From Streptomyces sp. HUAS MG91 (GTDB taxonomy: Bacteria; Actinomycetota; Actinomycetes; Streptomycetales; Streptomycetaceae): a stretch of DNA of 64,000 bases. Below, piece after piece: positions 16,838 to 25,688 of this stretch. The stretch spans positions 2,418,001 through 2,482,000 of the forward strand of contig NZ_CP159534.1 of assembly GCF_040529335.1 (NCBI RefSeq). The letters run 5' to 3'. The notes under the pieces were generated by a model, which was not told the origin of the DNA, did no database searches, and saw only the letters and a program-made list of their open reading frames with translations. How positions within the stretch are numbered: the stretch's first letter is position 1; each line of letters starts with the position of its first letter. A program made the position numbers and the translations under genes.

Positions 16838-17803
16838 GTGTCCGCAGTCGCACCCGACGGACGCAAGATGCTGCGCCTGGAGGTCCGCAACGCCCAGACC
16901 CCCATCGAGCGCAAGCCCGAGTGGATCAAGACCCGGGCGAAAATGGGCCCCGAGTACACGAAGATGCAGAATCTCGTGAAGTCCGAGGGCCTGCACACGG
17001 TCTGCCAGGAGGCGGGCTGTCCCAACATCTACGAGTGCTGGGAGGACCGCGAGGCCACGTTCCTCATCGGCGGCGACCAGTGCACGCGCCGGTGCGACTT
17101 CTGCCAGATCGACACCGGCAAGCCCGAGGCCCTCGACCGCGACGAGCCGCGCCGCGTGGGTGAGTCCGTCGTCACGATGGACCTGAACTACGCCACGATC
17201 ACCGGCGTCGCCCGCGACGACCTGGAGGACGGCGGCGCCTGGCTGTACGCGGAGACGGTCCGCCAGATCCACGCGCAGACCGCCGAGCGCGCCGAGGGCC
17301 GCACGAAGGTCGAGCTGCTGGCCCCCGACTTCAACGCGGAGCCCGAGCAGCTGGCCGAGGTCTTCTCGTCCCGCCCCGAGGTCTTCGCGCACAACGTGGA
17401 GACGGTGCCGCGCATCTTCAAGCGCATCCGCCCCGGCTTCCGCTACGAGCGTTCGCTGAAGGTCATCACCGAGGCGCGCGAGTTCGGCCTGGTCACCAAG
17501 TCGAACCTGATCCTCGGCATGGGCGAGACCCGCGAGGAGGTCTCCGAGGCGCTGCGCCAGCTGCACGACGCCGGCTGCGAGCTGATCACCATCACTCAGT
17601 ACCTGCGGCCGTCCGTGCGGCACCACCCCGTGGAGCGCTGGGTCAAGCCGGCCGAGTTCGTGGAGCTGAAGGACGAGGCCGAGCAGATCGGCTTCTCCGG
17701 CGTGATGTCGGGCCCGCTGGTCCGCTCCTCGTACCGCGCCGGGCGCCTGTACCAGATGGCCATCGAGAAGCGCGGCGCCTACATCGCCTCTCAGGCGGTC
17801 TGA
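16838..17803 (+). CDS. lipA: Lipoyl synthase
   Basis: A 321-residue radical SAM enzyme that inserts two sulphurs into protein-bound octanoate. The auxiliary cluster cysteines are C56, C61 and C67 ([12 protein letters not shown]). The radical SAM cluster cysteines are C82, C86 and C89 (CTRRCDFC). The characteristic N-terminal IERKPEWIK is present. It starts at GTG 16838 with AGGGA at 16826-16830. It acts with LipB on the E2 subunit of pyruvate dehydrogenase (E1 gene at 969) and related complexes. Followed by stem-loops at 17856 and 17879. Confidence 0.97.
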   Translation: MSAVAPDGRKMLRLEVRNAQTPIERKPEWIKTRAKMGPEYTKMQNLVKSEGLHTVCQEAGCPNIYECWEDREATFLIGGDQCTRRCDFCQIDTGKPEALDRDEPRRVGESVVTMDLNYATITGVARDDLEDGGAWLYAETVRQIHAQTAERAEGRTKVELLAPDFNAEPEQLAEVFSSRPEVFAHNVETVPRIFKRIRPGFRYERSLKVITEAREFGLVTKSNLILGMGETREEVSEALRQLHDAGCELITITQYLRPSVRHHPVERWVKPAEFVELKDEAEQIGFSGVMSGPLVRSSYRAGRLYQMAIEKRGAYIASQAV

Positions 17804-17855
17804 CCGTTCGGTGAGGACGCGGGCCTCCGCCCGTGTGAATTCACGCACAAACCCT

Positions 17856-17929
17856 TACCAGCCAGTAATGGCTGGTACGACGCGGCCCCGGCCGTCCTCG
17901 CAGATGAGGACGAACGTCAGGGCCGCGTC
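17856..17929. terminator. Two consecutive stem-loops after lipA
   Basis: First hairpin: TACCAGCCA (17856-17864) with TGGCTGGTA (17869-17877), a perfect 9-bp stem and 4-base loop. Second: GACGCGGCCC (17879-17888) with GGGCCGCGTC (17920-17929), enclosing an inner GTCCTC/GAGGAC stem (17894-17911); GCGTTTTC follows. The second has terminator form. The first may help it or be a protein site. Confidence 0.65.
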
Positions 17930-17955
17930 AGCGTTTTCGGCGCGGGCGTCAGGGT

Positions 17956-17993
17956 TTCATGGGTGTTTGACCGTCCGGTCATGCCCTGGTAAC
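17956..17993 (+). promoter_or_regulatory. Candidate GlnR box upstream of the SCO2195-type gene
   Basis: Four pentamers phased exactly 11 bases apart: TTCAT (17956), TTGAC (17967), GTCAT (17978), GTAAC (17989). This is the GTnAC-N6-GnAAC a-site/b-site layout of actinomycete GlnR boxes. It starts 117 bases before the ATG of the small gene. A further GTGAC occurs at 18002. Assignment to GlnR rests on the spacing, on the same pattern at glnA and glnII, and on known GlnR control of this gene family. Confidence 0.6.
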
Positions 17994-18072
17994 ACCAATC
18001 AGTGACCCTGAAATCACCGCTAGTACACCCCTGACCAACACTCTGACCCGTCTCTGAGGGGGGACCTCAACG

Positions 18073-18270
18073 ATGCAGGCCGCGCCCGTTCGCGCCACCG
18101 CCATCCCGACGTTCACCGACGCCCTGCGCGCCGTGGAGTCGCTGCTCATGAGCGGCGGTCAGCGCCACGCCCGCCGCAACGCCTGGACCTCCGTCCTGGA
18201 GGACCGCCGCCGCGCCAAGGACCGCGTCGAGGCCCAGCGGGTCCTGGAAGCCGTCTCCGCCCGCGGCTGA
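18073..18270 (+). CDS. SCO2195 family GlnR-regulated small protein
   Basis: A 65-residue, helix-rich, arginine-rich protein (MQAAPVRATAIPTFTDALRA at the N-terminus; C-terminal KDRVEAQRVLEAVSARG) recognised as the small nitrogen-regulated family found next to lipA and glnA in Streptomyces. Molecular role unknown. The ribosome site GGGGGGA (18058-18064) lies in the loop of a small hairpin TGAGG/CCTCA (18055-18069). Upstream, 11-bp phased GlnR-type pentamers support regulation by nitrogen status. Confidence 0.82.
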   Translation: MQAAPVRATAIPTFTDALRAVESLLMSGGQRHARRNAWTSVLEDRRRAKDRVEAQRVLEAVSARG

Positions 18271-18339
18271 CACCCGCCCGACCCTCGCCGGACCGTACTG
18301 CTGTTCATGCGCCGCCCCCGGCCACGTAGACTTCGACAC

Positions 18340-19041
18340 ATGGCGAGGAAGGACACGGCAGCGGACGCTGCGAATCCAGGGCGACTCAAGCAGATCGCTC
18401 TGACCTACAAGATGACCAGCAAGGCCGACCCCAAGATCGGTCTTGTACTCGCGGCTGTGGGAATCGTCACCTTCGGTGTCCTTCTCGCGATCGGCTTCTT
18501 GATCGGTCACCCCATCTATCTCGGAATTCTCGGCCTCCTGCTCGCCTTCCTCGCGATGGCGATCGTCTTCGGGCGCCGTGCCGAGCGAGCGGCCTTCGGC
18601 CAGATGGAGGGCCAGCCCGGAGCGGCGGCCGCGGTGCTCGACAACATCGGCCGCGGCTGGACGACGACCCCGGCGGTCGCGATGAACCGGAGCCAGGACG
18701 TCGTGCACCGCGCGGTCGGCAAGGCCGGCATCGTGCTCGTCGCGGAGGGCAACCCGAACCGGGTGAAGTCGCTGCTCGCGGCCGAGAAGCGGAAGATGGC
18801 CCGCATCGTGGCGGACGTCCCGGTGCACGACATCATGGTGGGCAACGGCGAGGGCCAGACCCCGCTGAAGAAGCTCCGCACCACCATGCTGAAGCTGCCG
18901 CGCGTGCTGAACGGCCCGCAGGTGACGTCGACCAACGACCGGCTGCGCGCCATGGGCGACCTGATGTCGAACATGCCCCTCCCGAAGGGCCCGATGCCCA
19001 AGGGGATGCGGATGCCTAAGGGTGGCGGCAAGATGCGGTGA
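18340..19041 (+). CDS. DUF4191 domain-containing membrane protein
   Basis: A 233-residue protein conserved in actinomycetes between lipA and glnA. The N-terminal soluble part (MARKDTAADA, then LKQIALTYKMTSKADPK) is followed by two membrane helices at about 36-58 and 60-78 and a basic cytoplasmic C-terminal domain. The tail is rich in Pro, Lys and Met (LPKGPMPKGMRMPKGGGK). Function unknown. The ATG at 18340 is chosen over 18307, which adds an arginine-rich leader without support. Confidence 0.88.
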   Translation: MARKDTAADAANPGRLKQIALTYKMTSKADPKIGLVLAAVGIVTFGVLLAIGFLIGHPIYLGILGLLLAFLAMAIVFGRRAERAAFGQMEGQPGAAAAVLDNIGRGWTTTPAVAMNRSQDVVHRAVGKAGIVLVAEGNPNRVKSLLAAEKRKMARIVADVPVHDIMVGNGEGQTPLKKLRTTMLKLPRVLNGPQVTSTNDRLRAMGDLMSNMPLPKGPMPKGMRMPKGGGKMR

Positions 19042-19071
19042 CGCTGCCGCTGTCTCTACGTGAATGAGGCG

Positions 19072-19095
19072 GGCCGGAACCTTCGGGTTCCGGCC
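19072..19095. terminator. Terminator with TTCG loop after the DUF4191 gene
   Basis: Perfect 10-bp stem (GGCCGGAACC/GGTTCCGGCC) closed by TTCG, 30 bases after the stop. A short T-containing tail follows. Confidence 0.8.
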
Positions 19096-19163
19096 GCCCC
19101 ATTTCGGTGTCTCGTCTGCGGGGTGGGGGGTGTGTGCCGTGCGCGGGCCCGGTGGGGGCTGGT

Positions 19164-19251
19164 CGCGCAGTTCCCCGCGCCCCTGAGAGGCCTGCGGCCT
19201 CCAGGGGAGGCTGCGCGCAGCGCATGCCTCAGGGGCGCGGGGAACTGCGCG
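19164..19251. repeat. Intergenic palindromic repeats, copies 4 and 5 (facing pair)
   Basis: Forward copy at 19164-19186 and reverse copy at 19229-19251, with a 42-base insert containing AGGCCTGCGGCCT and GCGCGCAGCGC. The arms can pair over more than 20 bp. The pair lies between the convergent DUF4191 and RDD genes. Confidence 0.85.
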
Positions 19252-19283
19252 AGAAGAGGCCACCGGCGGTCGGCCGACGACGC

Positions 19284-19751
19284 TCAGATACGGACCTCGA
19301 CGGACTTGGCGAGCCGATCGTGCAGCCCGCGACCGTCCCGGTCCCAGATCAGCGCGGGGATGGCGACACAGAGCAGCACGGTCCGAACGACGACCCGGCC
19401 GATCCCGAGCCGCCCGCCCGCCTCGGAGACGACCCGCAACCCGAACAGCCGCTTGCCCGGCGTGCACCCGATGGTCCCGACGGTGAGTACCCCGAGCGCG
19501 AAGAAGATGAGCAGTGCCCAGTTCCCCGTAGCCTGGTTGTAGCCGTGCGTGACCAGGCCGTATGCGATCAGCATGCACAGCGCCCAGTCGACGACGAGCG
19601 CCCCGATACGCCGCCCGGGCCGGGCGACGGAGCCGGGCCCGGACTCCGGGAGCCCGAGCTGTTCACCGCGGTAACCGAAGTCCGCTCCCGCGTTCTCCAA
19701 GGCCTCACGCGGCCCCGACAGCCACGAACCCATTGCTTCCCTGTTGTCCAC
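19284..19751 (-). CDS. RDD family membrane protein
   Basis: A 155-residue protein with three membrane helices ([53 protein letters not shown]) and the family Arg-Asp-Asp-like residues: R and D of the first helix ([10 protein letters not shown]), [12 protein letters not shown] and the closing [20 protein letters not shown] proteins are membrane proteins of uncertain, probably transport-related, function. The start is GTG 19751 ([10 protein letters not shown]). ATG at 19733 is an alternative. It lies upstream of and divergent to glnA, with the GlnR box in the 189-base gap. Confidence 0.88.
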   Translation of the reverse strand: MDNREAMGSWLSGPREALENAGADFGYRGEQLGLPESGPGSVARPGRRIGALVVDWALCMLIAYGLVTHGYNQATGNWALLIFFALGVLTVGTIGCTPGKRLFGLRVVSEAGGRLGIGRVVVRTVLLCVAIPALIWDRDGRGLHDRLAKSVEVRI

Positions 19752-19803
19752 GCCTCCACGGTACTGCGCCGCGTTCCTGACCCCGCCCGGGCCCCTGGTC
19801 CGG

Positions 19804-19841
19804 TTAACTTCTGCGAAACAAATGGGTCATGCTTGAGAAAT
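19804..19841 (+). promoter_or_regulatory. GlnR box upstream of glnA
   Basis: Four pentamers spaced exactly 11 bases apart: TTAAC (19804), GAAAC (19815), GTCAT (19826), GAAAT (19837). This is a near-consensus double GlnR site (GTnAC-N6-GAAAC repeated). It starts 137 bases before the glnA ATG, in the position known for glnA of S. coelicolor. Confidence 0.82.
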
Positions 19842-19940
19842 CCGGTCTGCTTATGGTCGGGTCCCAGCGTGTGCCACCGCACTGGCCGCACCACCGAGCT
19901 GCAACCCCGCCCCTCCCCGGGTGGGAGTAGGAGGAGTTGG

Positions 19941-21350
19941 ATGTTCCAGAACGCCGATGACGCCAAGAAGTTCATCGCTGACGAGGACGTCAAGTTCGTC
20001 GATGTCCGCTTCTGCGACCTGCCCGGTGTGATGCAGCACTTCACGATCCCGGCGGCGGCGTTCGACCCGACGGAGGAGCTCGCCTTCGACGGCTCGTCGA
20101 TCCGCGGTTTCCAGGCGATCCACGAGTCGGACATGGCGCTGCGCGCGGACCTCACCACCGCCCGCGTGGACCCCTTCCGCCGCGACAAGACCGTCAACAT
20201 CAACTTCTTCATCCACGACCCGATCACGGGCGAGCAGTACTCCCGCGACCCGCGCAACGTGGCGAAGAAGGCCGAGGCCTACCTCGCCTCCACCGGCATC
20301 GCCGACACCGCGTACTTCGGCCCCGAGGCCGAGTTCTACGTCTTCGACTCGGTGCGCTTCGAGACCTCCGCGAACCGCTCGCTGTACGAGATCGACTCCG
20401 AGGCCGGCGCCTGGAACACCGGCGCGGTCGAGAACAACCGCGGTTACAAGGTCCGCTACAAGGGCGGCTACTTCCCGGCCCCGCCGGTCGACCACTTCGC
20501 CGACCTGCGTGCCGAGATCTCCCTGGAGCTGGACCGCCAGGGTCTCCAGGTCGAGCGCCAGCACCACGAGGTGGGCACCGCGGGCCAGGCCGAGATCAAC
20601 TACAAGTTCAACACGCTGCTCGCCGCGGCCGACGACCTGATGCTCTTCAAGTACATCGTGAAGAACGTCGCCTGGCGCAACGGCAAGACCGCGACCTTCA
20701 TGCCGAAGCCGATCTTCGGTGACAACGGCTCGGGCATGCACGTCCACCAGTCGCTGTGGTCCGGTGGCGACCCGCTCTTCTACGACGAGCAGGGCTACGC
20801 GGGCCTCTCGGACACCGCCCGCTACTACATCGGCGGCATCCTCAAGCACGCCCCGTCCCTCCTCGCCTTCACGAACCCGACGGTGAACTCGTACCACCGC
20901 CTGGTCCCCGGCTTCGAGGCCCCGGTCAACCTGGTCTACTCGCAGCGCAACCGTTCCGCCGCGATGCGCATCCCGATCACGGGCTCGAACCCGAAGGCCA
21001 AGCGCGTCGAGTTCCGCGCCCCGGACCCGTCCTCGAACCCGTACCTGGCGTTCTCGGCGCTGCTCCTCGCGGGCCTCGACGGCGTCAAGAACAAGATCGA
21101 GCCGGCCGAGCCGATCGACAAGGACCTCTACGAGCTGGCCCCCGAGGAGCACGCGGGCGTCCCCCAGGTCCCGACCTCCCTCCCGGCCGTCCTCGACGCC
21201 CTGGAGGCGGACAACGAGTACCTCCAGGCCGGCGGCGTCTTCACGTCCGACCTGATCGAGACCTGGATCGACTACAAGCGCACGAACGAAATCGCCCCGA
21301 TCCAGCTCCGCCCGCACCCGCACGAGTTCGAGCTGTACTTCGACATCTAA
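19941..21350 (+). CDS. glnA: Glutamine synthetase type I
   Basis: A 469-residue dodecameric-type enzyme making glutamine from glutamate, ammonia and ATP. It has the N-terminal FAFDGSS-like latch ([11 protein letters not shown]), the metal site AEFYVFD, the ATP-binding [16 protein letters not shown] and the substrate loop NRSAAMRIP. Tyr397 in [10 protein letters not shown] is the adenylylation site used by GlnE (gene at 55419, minus strand). The start ATG follows GTAGGAGGAG (19927-19936). Transcription is likely controlled by GlnR through the box at 19804. A strong terminator follows at 21399. Confidence 0.98.
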   Translation: MFQNADDAKKFIADEDVKFVDVRFCDLPGVMQHFTIPAAAFDPTEELAFDGSSIRGFQAIHESDMALRADLTTARVDPFRRDKTVNINFFIHDPITGEQYSRDPRNVAKKAEAYLASTGIADTAYFGPEAEFYVFDSVRFETSANRSLYEIDSEAGAWNTGAVENNRGYKVRYKGGYFPAPPVDHFADLRAEISLELDRQGLQVERQHHEVGTAGQAEINYKFNTLLAAADDLMLFKYIVKNVAWRNGKTATFMPKPIFGDNGSGMHVHQSLWSGGDPLFYDEQGYAGLSDTARYYIGGILKHAPSLLAFTNPTVNSYHRLVPGFEAPVNLVYSQRNRSAAMRIPITGSNPKAKRVEFRAPDPSSNPYLAFSALLLAGLDGVKNKIEPAEPIDKDLYELAPEEHAGVPQVPTSLPAVLDALEADNEYLQAGGVFTSDLIETWIDYKRTNEIAPIQLRPHPHEFELYFDI

Positions 21351-21398
21351 GAAGACCGCAGGCCGGAGCGGGTTTCCGCTCCCCTGTGCCGTCTGTGG

Positions 21399-21441
21399 GC
21401 CGTCGGCCGTGTTCCCCGTTCTCGGGGGCACGGCCGACGGC
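21399..21441. terminator. Terminator after glnA
   Basis: A perfect 13-bp stem (GCCGTCGGCCGTG, 21399-21411, with CACGGCCGACGGC, 21429-21441), extended by CCCC/GGGG inside the loop and followed by CTTTGT. Strong and well placed. Confidence 0.88.
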
Positions 21442-21563
21442 CTTTGTCGTGCGTGCGGCACGGAACAAGTCACGGCCGGGCCAGGGCGTCCGACGGTGTC
21501 GCGCGGGGGCTGTTAGCGTGCAACTTCCCGCGCTCCAGCCACCGTTGAGGACGAAGCTCAGTC

Positions 21564-22322
21564 ATGGTCGAACTGATACGCACCCTGGTCGAAGCGCTCA
21601 CCCAAGGGCTTCCGGGACTTCGGGGGATCCAGCAGGAGAAGCGGCGGCGGAAGCTCGGTGCCGAGTTGTTCATTCTCTATGTGCGGCTCAACGAGGCGAT
21701 GCTGGCGGCGGATCACATCGTGCGGAGCCTTGAGATCTACGTCCAGAGGATGGGGAGCCACATCGCGCGCGGAGACGACCGCTACGCGCTGACCGCGGGA
21801 AACTGGATTGTCGGCGATGTGCAGAAGCAGATCGTGAACCTCACCAGGATCTCCGGCCTGATGACCGAGCGCGGGGCCGCGTTGCAGATCATCAACCCCG
21901 ATGCCTACAACGCGCTCCATCCCCTGCTCAGCGGAAAGTTCAACGGCCTGCGCGTACTGCTGGAGATCATGCGCTCCGGGGCGCTGCCGCTCGGCCCGAC
22001 ACAGGAAGACATCGCGAGGGCGACCGATTTCCGCGACCCGGCGCCGCGCGGCAGGCAGCACCACATGATGAGCCTGATGCACGAGCTGTCGCCCCAGTGG
22101 CGCGAGAGCGCGCTCACCACGTCCTCCGAGTGGGGACCTTCGACGTACGAGTGCGTGGTCCAGTACCTCCAGGAGCGCAAACCGCGCGAGCAGTTGACCG
22201 AGATCCGCACTGCCCTGGAGATGCTGCGTGCCGCGCTGGAGGAGCACTTCACGATCACGGACGTGCTGCTCGAAGTCGGGGACTCGCGCCTGGGATCCGG
22301 TTCCGGCGGCTTCATCGACTGA
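21564..22322 (+). CDS. Hypothetical protein
   Basis: A 252-residue mostly helical soluble protein that I do not recognise. The N-terminal half is amphipathic (GIQQEKRRRKLGAELFILY) and the centre has VQKQIVNLTRISGLMTERG. The C-terminal part has a helix rich in Glu and Leu (LTEIRTALEMLRAALEEHF) before a Gly/Ser tail. There are no signal peptide, membrane helices or catalytic motifs. Start ATG 21564, with GAGGA at 21547-21551. Its length and helical layout suggest a regulator or toxin/effector partner, but nothing in the sequence decides this. It overlaps the end of a convergent small ORF. Confidence 0.65.
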   Translation: MVELIRTLVEALTQGLPGLRGIQQEKRRRKLGAELFILYVRLNEAMLAADHIVRSLEIYVQRMGSHIARGDDRYALTAGNWIVGDVQKQIVNLTRISGLMTERGAALQIINPDAYNALHPLLSGKFNGLRVLLEIMRSGALPLGPTQEDIARATDFRDPAPRGRQHHMMSLMHELSPQWRESALTTSSEWGPSTYECVVQYLQERKPREQLTEIRTALEMLRAALEEHFTITDVLLEVGDSRLGSGSGGFID

Positions 22323-22629
22323 CGGTCGGCCGGGACGGCTCACAGCGCGGCCCCGTCGGTGAATCGTCGCTACGGCAGGGGAGTTCGAGGGTGCCGACGG
22401 GCTCCACGGGCAGGTCGGCCGGCAGCTTGGCCGTTCCCAGGAACCGGCGCGACGCCTGCGGCAGGGGCCGCATTTCCCGTACCGCTTCGGGACGGACCTC
22501 GTAGCGCTTGGGCCCGGTGTCGGGAGCGCAGGCCGAGCGGGCCAGGGCCCAGGCCGTAGCGCCGCCTGCTCCACGGAGGCGGTGGGCGCCGCGGAGCACC
22601 AGGCCGACCGCGACCGCGAGCGGGAACAT
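22312..22629 (-). CDS. Hypothetical small protein
   Basis: A 105-residue reading frame with high third-position GC, a hydrophobic N-terminus (MFPLAVAVGLVLRGAHR) and a polar C-terminal part with KRYEVRPEAV and TAKLPADLPVEPVG. The balanced composition argues for a real gene, perhaps membrane-anchored or poorly exported. No clear ribosome site precedes the ATG. It overlaps the end of the convergent 252-residue gene by 11 bases. No family recognised. Confidence 0.5.
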   Translation of the reverse strand: MFPLAVAVGLVLRGAHRLRGAGGATAWALARSACAPDTGPKRYEVRPEAVREMRPLPQASRRFLGTAKLPADLPVEPVGTLELPCRSDDSPTGPRCEPSRPTVSR

Positions 22630-22714
22630 GACCCGAGGGGCCAGTGCGGACGATCCGTTTCACCGTCGTACGACATCGGGCCCTCCTCCCCGTGAGCGAC
22701 AGCGCTCCCCTATC

Positions 22715-22785
22715 GGAACCATAGTTCCTTTACGGGGGTTCAGCGTGCTACCTTCGTGGCGTAACGGAACCATAGGCCCGTTAAC
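22715..22785. promoter_or_regulatory. Candidate operator region of the MFS exporter
   Basis: A direct repeat CGGAACCATAG occurs at 22714-22724 and 22765-22775. The first copy forms the palindrome GGAAC-CATA-GTTCC (22715-22728). The second is framed by TAACGG and CCGTTA (22762-22783). Two such sites about 50 bases apart immediately before an EmrB/QacA-type exporter suggest a TetR- or MarR-type repressor. No such gene adjoins it. Confidence 0.5.
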
Positions 22786-22825
22786 CGACGGCCCCGTACG
22801 GCCGCGACACCCACAAGGAAGTGCC

Positions 22826-24289
22826 ATGTCCACAACCGCACGTGCGGCGGAGCCGGCCGCTCCCGCTCTCGAAGCCGCTCCCCAACACCTCACCGGACGA
22901 CTGAAGTTGGTCCTCGCGGTGCTTCTGGTCGCGCAGTTCATGCTCGCCGTGGACTTCTCGATCCTGAACGTGGCGCTGCCCGCGATCGGCGACGGGCTCG
23001 GGTTCTCGCTCGCCGACCTGCAGTGGATCGCCACCGCGTTCGCGCTGTCCGCCGCCGGGTTCACCCTCTTCTTCGGCCGCATCGGCGACCTCGTCGGCCG
23101 GAAGAAGATCTTCATCGGGAGCCTCGCGCTGCTCGGGATCTCCTCGCTCGCCGGCGGGCTCGCCCAGAGCCCCGAGGCGCTGCTCGCCGCCCGCGTCGCA
23201 CAGGGACTCGCGACGGCCGCCGCCACTCCGGCGGGACTGTCGCTGCTGACGACGTCGTTCGCCGAGGGGCCGTTGCGGCAGAAGGCGCTGGGCGTCAACG
23301 GGGCGTTGATGTCGGCGGGGTTCACCACCGGGGCCGTCCTCGGCGGCGTACTGACCGACCTGCTCTCCTGGCGGTGGGCGTTCTTCATCAACGTGCCCGT
23401 CGCGCTCGCCGTCGTACTGATCGCCCCGACCGTCATCAAGGAGTCCCGGCCCGCCGCCCGGCCGAGGCTCGACCTGCCCGGCGCGCTCACCGTCACCCTC
23501 GGGCTACTCGGTCTCGTCTACGGGCTCACGCAGGCGGGCGAGTACGGCTGGACGCATCCCCGCGCACTGGTCGGGCTCGGCGCCGGTGCGGTGTTCCTGG
23601 TGGCGTTCTTCCTGGTCGAGCGGAAGGTGGCCGAGCCTCTCGTGCCGTTGCGGACGCTCGGGCGGCCCACCGTGGCCTGGGGCAACGCGCTGGGCCTGCT
23701 CGCCTTCGTCACCGAGACCTCCCTCGTCTATCTGCTCACCCTGTACCTGCAGAAGACGCTCGGTTTCTCGCCGCTCGCGGCCGGGATCTCCTTCGGGGTC
23801 CTGGGCATCGGCACCGTCGTCGGCGGACTGGCCGCGCCGAAGGTGATCGCGCGGACGTCGACGCTGACGGCCCTGGTCGCCGGCGGTGTCGTGCAGACCG
23901 TGTTCACCGCCGCGCTCCTCTTCCTCGGTGCGACGACCGGGGGCTCCCTCGCCCTGCTGCTGCCCGCCACCTTCTTCGGCGGCATCGGCAACATGCTCGT
24001 CATCGTCGGCTTCATGGTCACCGCGACCAGCGGGCTGCCGGACGCCGAACAGGGCCTGGCCACCGGCCTCGCCTCGATGTCCCAGCAGGTCGGCATCACC
24101 CTGGGCACGCCGGTCATGTCCGCCGTCGTCACCGCCTCGACCGCCGGTGTGGCCACCGCGTCCGCCGTCCACCACGGGGTCACCGTGGCCATCGCCGTCA
24201 ACGCCGCGCTGGTCCTGCTCGGCGTCGCCCTCGCGGCCCTCTTCCTGCGCCCCCGGACGGGCACGTCGTCGGACCGGCTCCGCGCTTGA
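22826..24289 (+). CDS. MFS transporter, DHA2 (EmrB/QacA) drug efflux type
   Basis: A 487-residue exporter with 14 predicted membrane helices. It shows the DHA2 motifs: [15 protein letters not shown] in helix 1, [14 protein letters not shown] in loop 2-3, and [15 protein letters not shown] around helices 4-5. It probably exports hydrophobic compounds by proton antiport. The start ATG at 22826 follows AAGGAA (22815-22820); earlier in-frame starts lie in the operator region. The nearest gene downstream is a DUF1269 protein. Confidence 0.93.
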   Translation: MSTTARAAEPAAPALEAAPQHLTGRLKLVLAVLLVAQFMLAVDFSILNVALPAIGDGLGFSLADLQWIATAFALSAAGFTLFFGRIGDLVGRKKIFIGSLALLGISSLAGGLAQSPEALLAARVAQGLATAAATPAGLSLLTTSFAEGPLRQKALGVNGALMSAGFTTGAVLGGVLTDLLSWRWAFFINVPVALAVVLIAPTVIKESRPAARPRLDLPGALTVTLGLLGLVYGLTQAGEYGWTHPRALVGLGAGAVFLVAFFLVERKVAEPLVPLRTLGRPTVAWGNALGLLAFVTETSLVYLLTLYLQKTLGFSPLAAGISFGVLGIGTVVGGLAAPKVIARTSTLTALVAGGVVQTVFTAALLFLGATTGGSLALLLPATFFGGIGNMLVIVGFMVTATSGLPDAEQGLATGLASMSQQVGITLGTPVMSAVVTASTAGVATASAVHHGVTVAIAVNAALVLLGVALAALFLRPRTGTSSDRLRA

Positions 24290-24380
24290 GTTCCTGGGAC
24301 ACCCCGAGGAGCGCAAATCAGGCATAAGGCTTAAACTCGGGCACGTCGCACACGCTGAAGCAGCCTCGGAGGAGTGCCCC

Positions 24381-24941
24381 ATGAGCAATCTGTTCGTCGT
24401 CGCGTACAACGACCTCGCCACCGCCAACCAGGTCCGCGACAAGGTCCTTTCGATGACCCGGGAGCACCTCGTCGAGCTGGAGGACATCGTCGTGGTCGAG
24501 CGGCGGGAGAGCGACGGGAAGATCAAGCTGCATCAGGCCGTGAACCACACCGCGACCGGCGCCGCGGGCGGCGCGCTGTGGGGCGGGGTCATCGGGATGC
24601 TGTTCCTGGTGCCGTTCCTCGGCGCGGCCGTGGGGGCCGCCGCCGGTGCCGCCGGTGGTGCCGTGACGGACACCGGGATCAACGACAACTTCATGAAGGA
24701 GCTCAGCCAGAACCTGCGGCCGGGCGCCGCCGCCGTGTTCGCGCTGGTGAAGCAGGCCGCGCAGGACAAGGTCGTACCGGAACTCGCCGCTTTCGGCGGC
24801 CAGTTGGTGCAGACCTCGCTGAACACCGAGGAAGAGGAGGCCCTGCGCGAGATGGCGCAGGCCGCTCAGCAGAAGGCCCGGCAGCAGGAGAAGGTCCAGC
24901 AGGATCGCGCCCAGGAGAACGCTCAGGGCGCCGGGGCCTGA
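24381..24941 (+). CDS. DUF1269 domain-containing protein
   Basis: A 186-residue protein beginning [20 protein letters not shown]. It has the usual DUF1269 layout: an alpha/beta N-terminal half ([20 protein letters not shown]), a central glycine/alanine-rich hydrophobic hairpin at about 54-95 that can enter the membrane, and a Gln/Glu-rich helical tail. Members often lie in stress or osmotic gene groups; function unknown. The ATG follows CGGAGGAG (24367-24374). It is convergent with the GAF-ANTAR gene (7-base gap). Confidence 0.88.
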   Translation: MSNLFVVAYNDLATANQVRDKVLSMTREHLVELEDIVVVERRESDGKIKLHQAVNHTATGAAGGALWGGVIGMLFLVPFLGAAVGAAAGAAGGAVTDTGINDNFMKELSQNLRPGAAAVFALVKQAAQDKVVPELAAFGGQLVQTSLNTEEEEALREMAQAAQQKARQQEKVQQDRAQENAQGAGA

Positions 24942-24948
24942 CGGACCT

Positions 24949-25674
24949 TCACCGGAAGGGCAGTTCGCTCGGGCGCTCGGTGATCTGCCGGGCGACGAGC
25001 GCCACCTTCAGCTGATGGGACCGGGCATACCGTCGTAACCGCTCGAACGCCTCGTCCAGCGGGATGTCGTAGCGGGCCGAGACGATGCCCTTGGCCTGTT
25101 CCACGACGACCCGGCTGGACAGCGCGTGCTCCAACTGGCCCGCCAGGACCCGGCTTTCGGTCACCTCGCGCTGGAGCGCGAGGGTGTGCGCGGCGGCTTC
25201 GGCGAAGAGGCGGGCCAGAGCCAGGGCCCGCTCGTCGAGGCGGCGCCCCTGGGCGTCGAACAGGACGAGCGCACCCGTCGGCCCGCCTTTCGCGGGCAGC
25301 GGCAGCGCGGTGATCCGGCCGTGGCCCAGCGCCTTGACGCGCGCGGTCCAGCGCGGCCAGCGCACACGCGTGGGCGCCGTGGTCACGTCCACGTCTATGA
25401 GGGCGCAGCCGGTGGTACGCGCGTCGTGGCCGGGACCCTCCTGCCATGCGGTGGCGTCCTCCTCCAGACCGCGCAGGTCGAGGACCGTGCCCTCCGTCTG
25501 GACGGCCCGGCCGGCCGCGGAGAGGTAGTGGACGCTCGCACCCCGGGCGCCGAACAGCTTGCTGCCGCCGTCCACCAGGGCGGTCAGCAGGTTCTGGGTG
25601 TCGAGCGGGTCGCGGGCGGCCTCGCCCGTCAAACGGGCGAAGATCAATGCGAGTTCCTGCTCATCCAGCGCCAC
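24949..25674 (-). CDS. GAF and ANTAR domain protein (second of pair)
   Basis: A 241-residue protein. An N-terminal GAF-like sensor (about 5-160) is followed by an ANTAR RNA-binding domain at about 170-235 with ALSSRVVVEQAKGIVSARY and AFERLRRYARSHQLK. ANTAR proteins bind paired hairpins in nascent RNA and prevent termination. Start GTG 25674, with GAGGAGGG 8 bases upstream. It is the last gene of the minus-strand run CheB, CheR-PAS, GAF-ANTAR, GAF-ANTAR and starts 14 bases after the previous stop. Confidence 0.88.
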   Translation of the reverse strand: MALDEQELALIFARLTGEAARDPLDTQNLLTALVDGGSKLFGARGASVHYLSAAGRAVQTEGTVLDLRGLEEDATAWQEGPGHDARTTGCALIDVDVTTAPTRVRWPRWTARVKALGHGRITALPLPAKGGPTGALVLFDAQGRRLDERALALARLFAEAAAHTLALQREVTESRVLAGQLEHALSSRVVVEQAKGIVSARYDIPLDEAFERLRRYARSHQLKVALVARQITERPSELPFR

Positions 25675-25688
25675 GGTACGAACCCTCC

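Noticed and set aside
17989..18015. GTAAC followed by GTGAC as an alternative GlnR box further downstream
   Set aside because: The spacing is 13 rather than 11 bases. The upstream set 17956-17993 keeps exact phasing.
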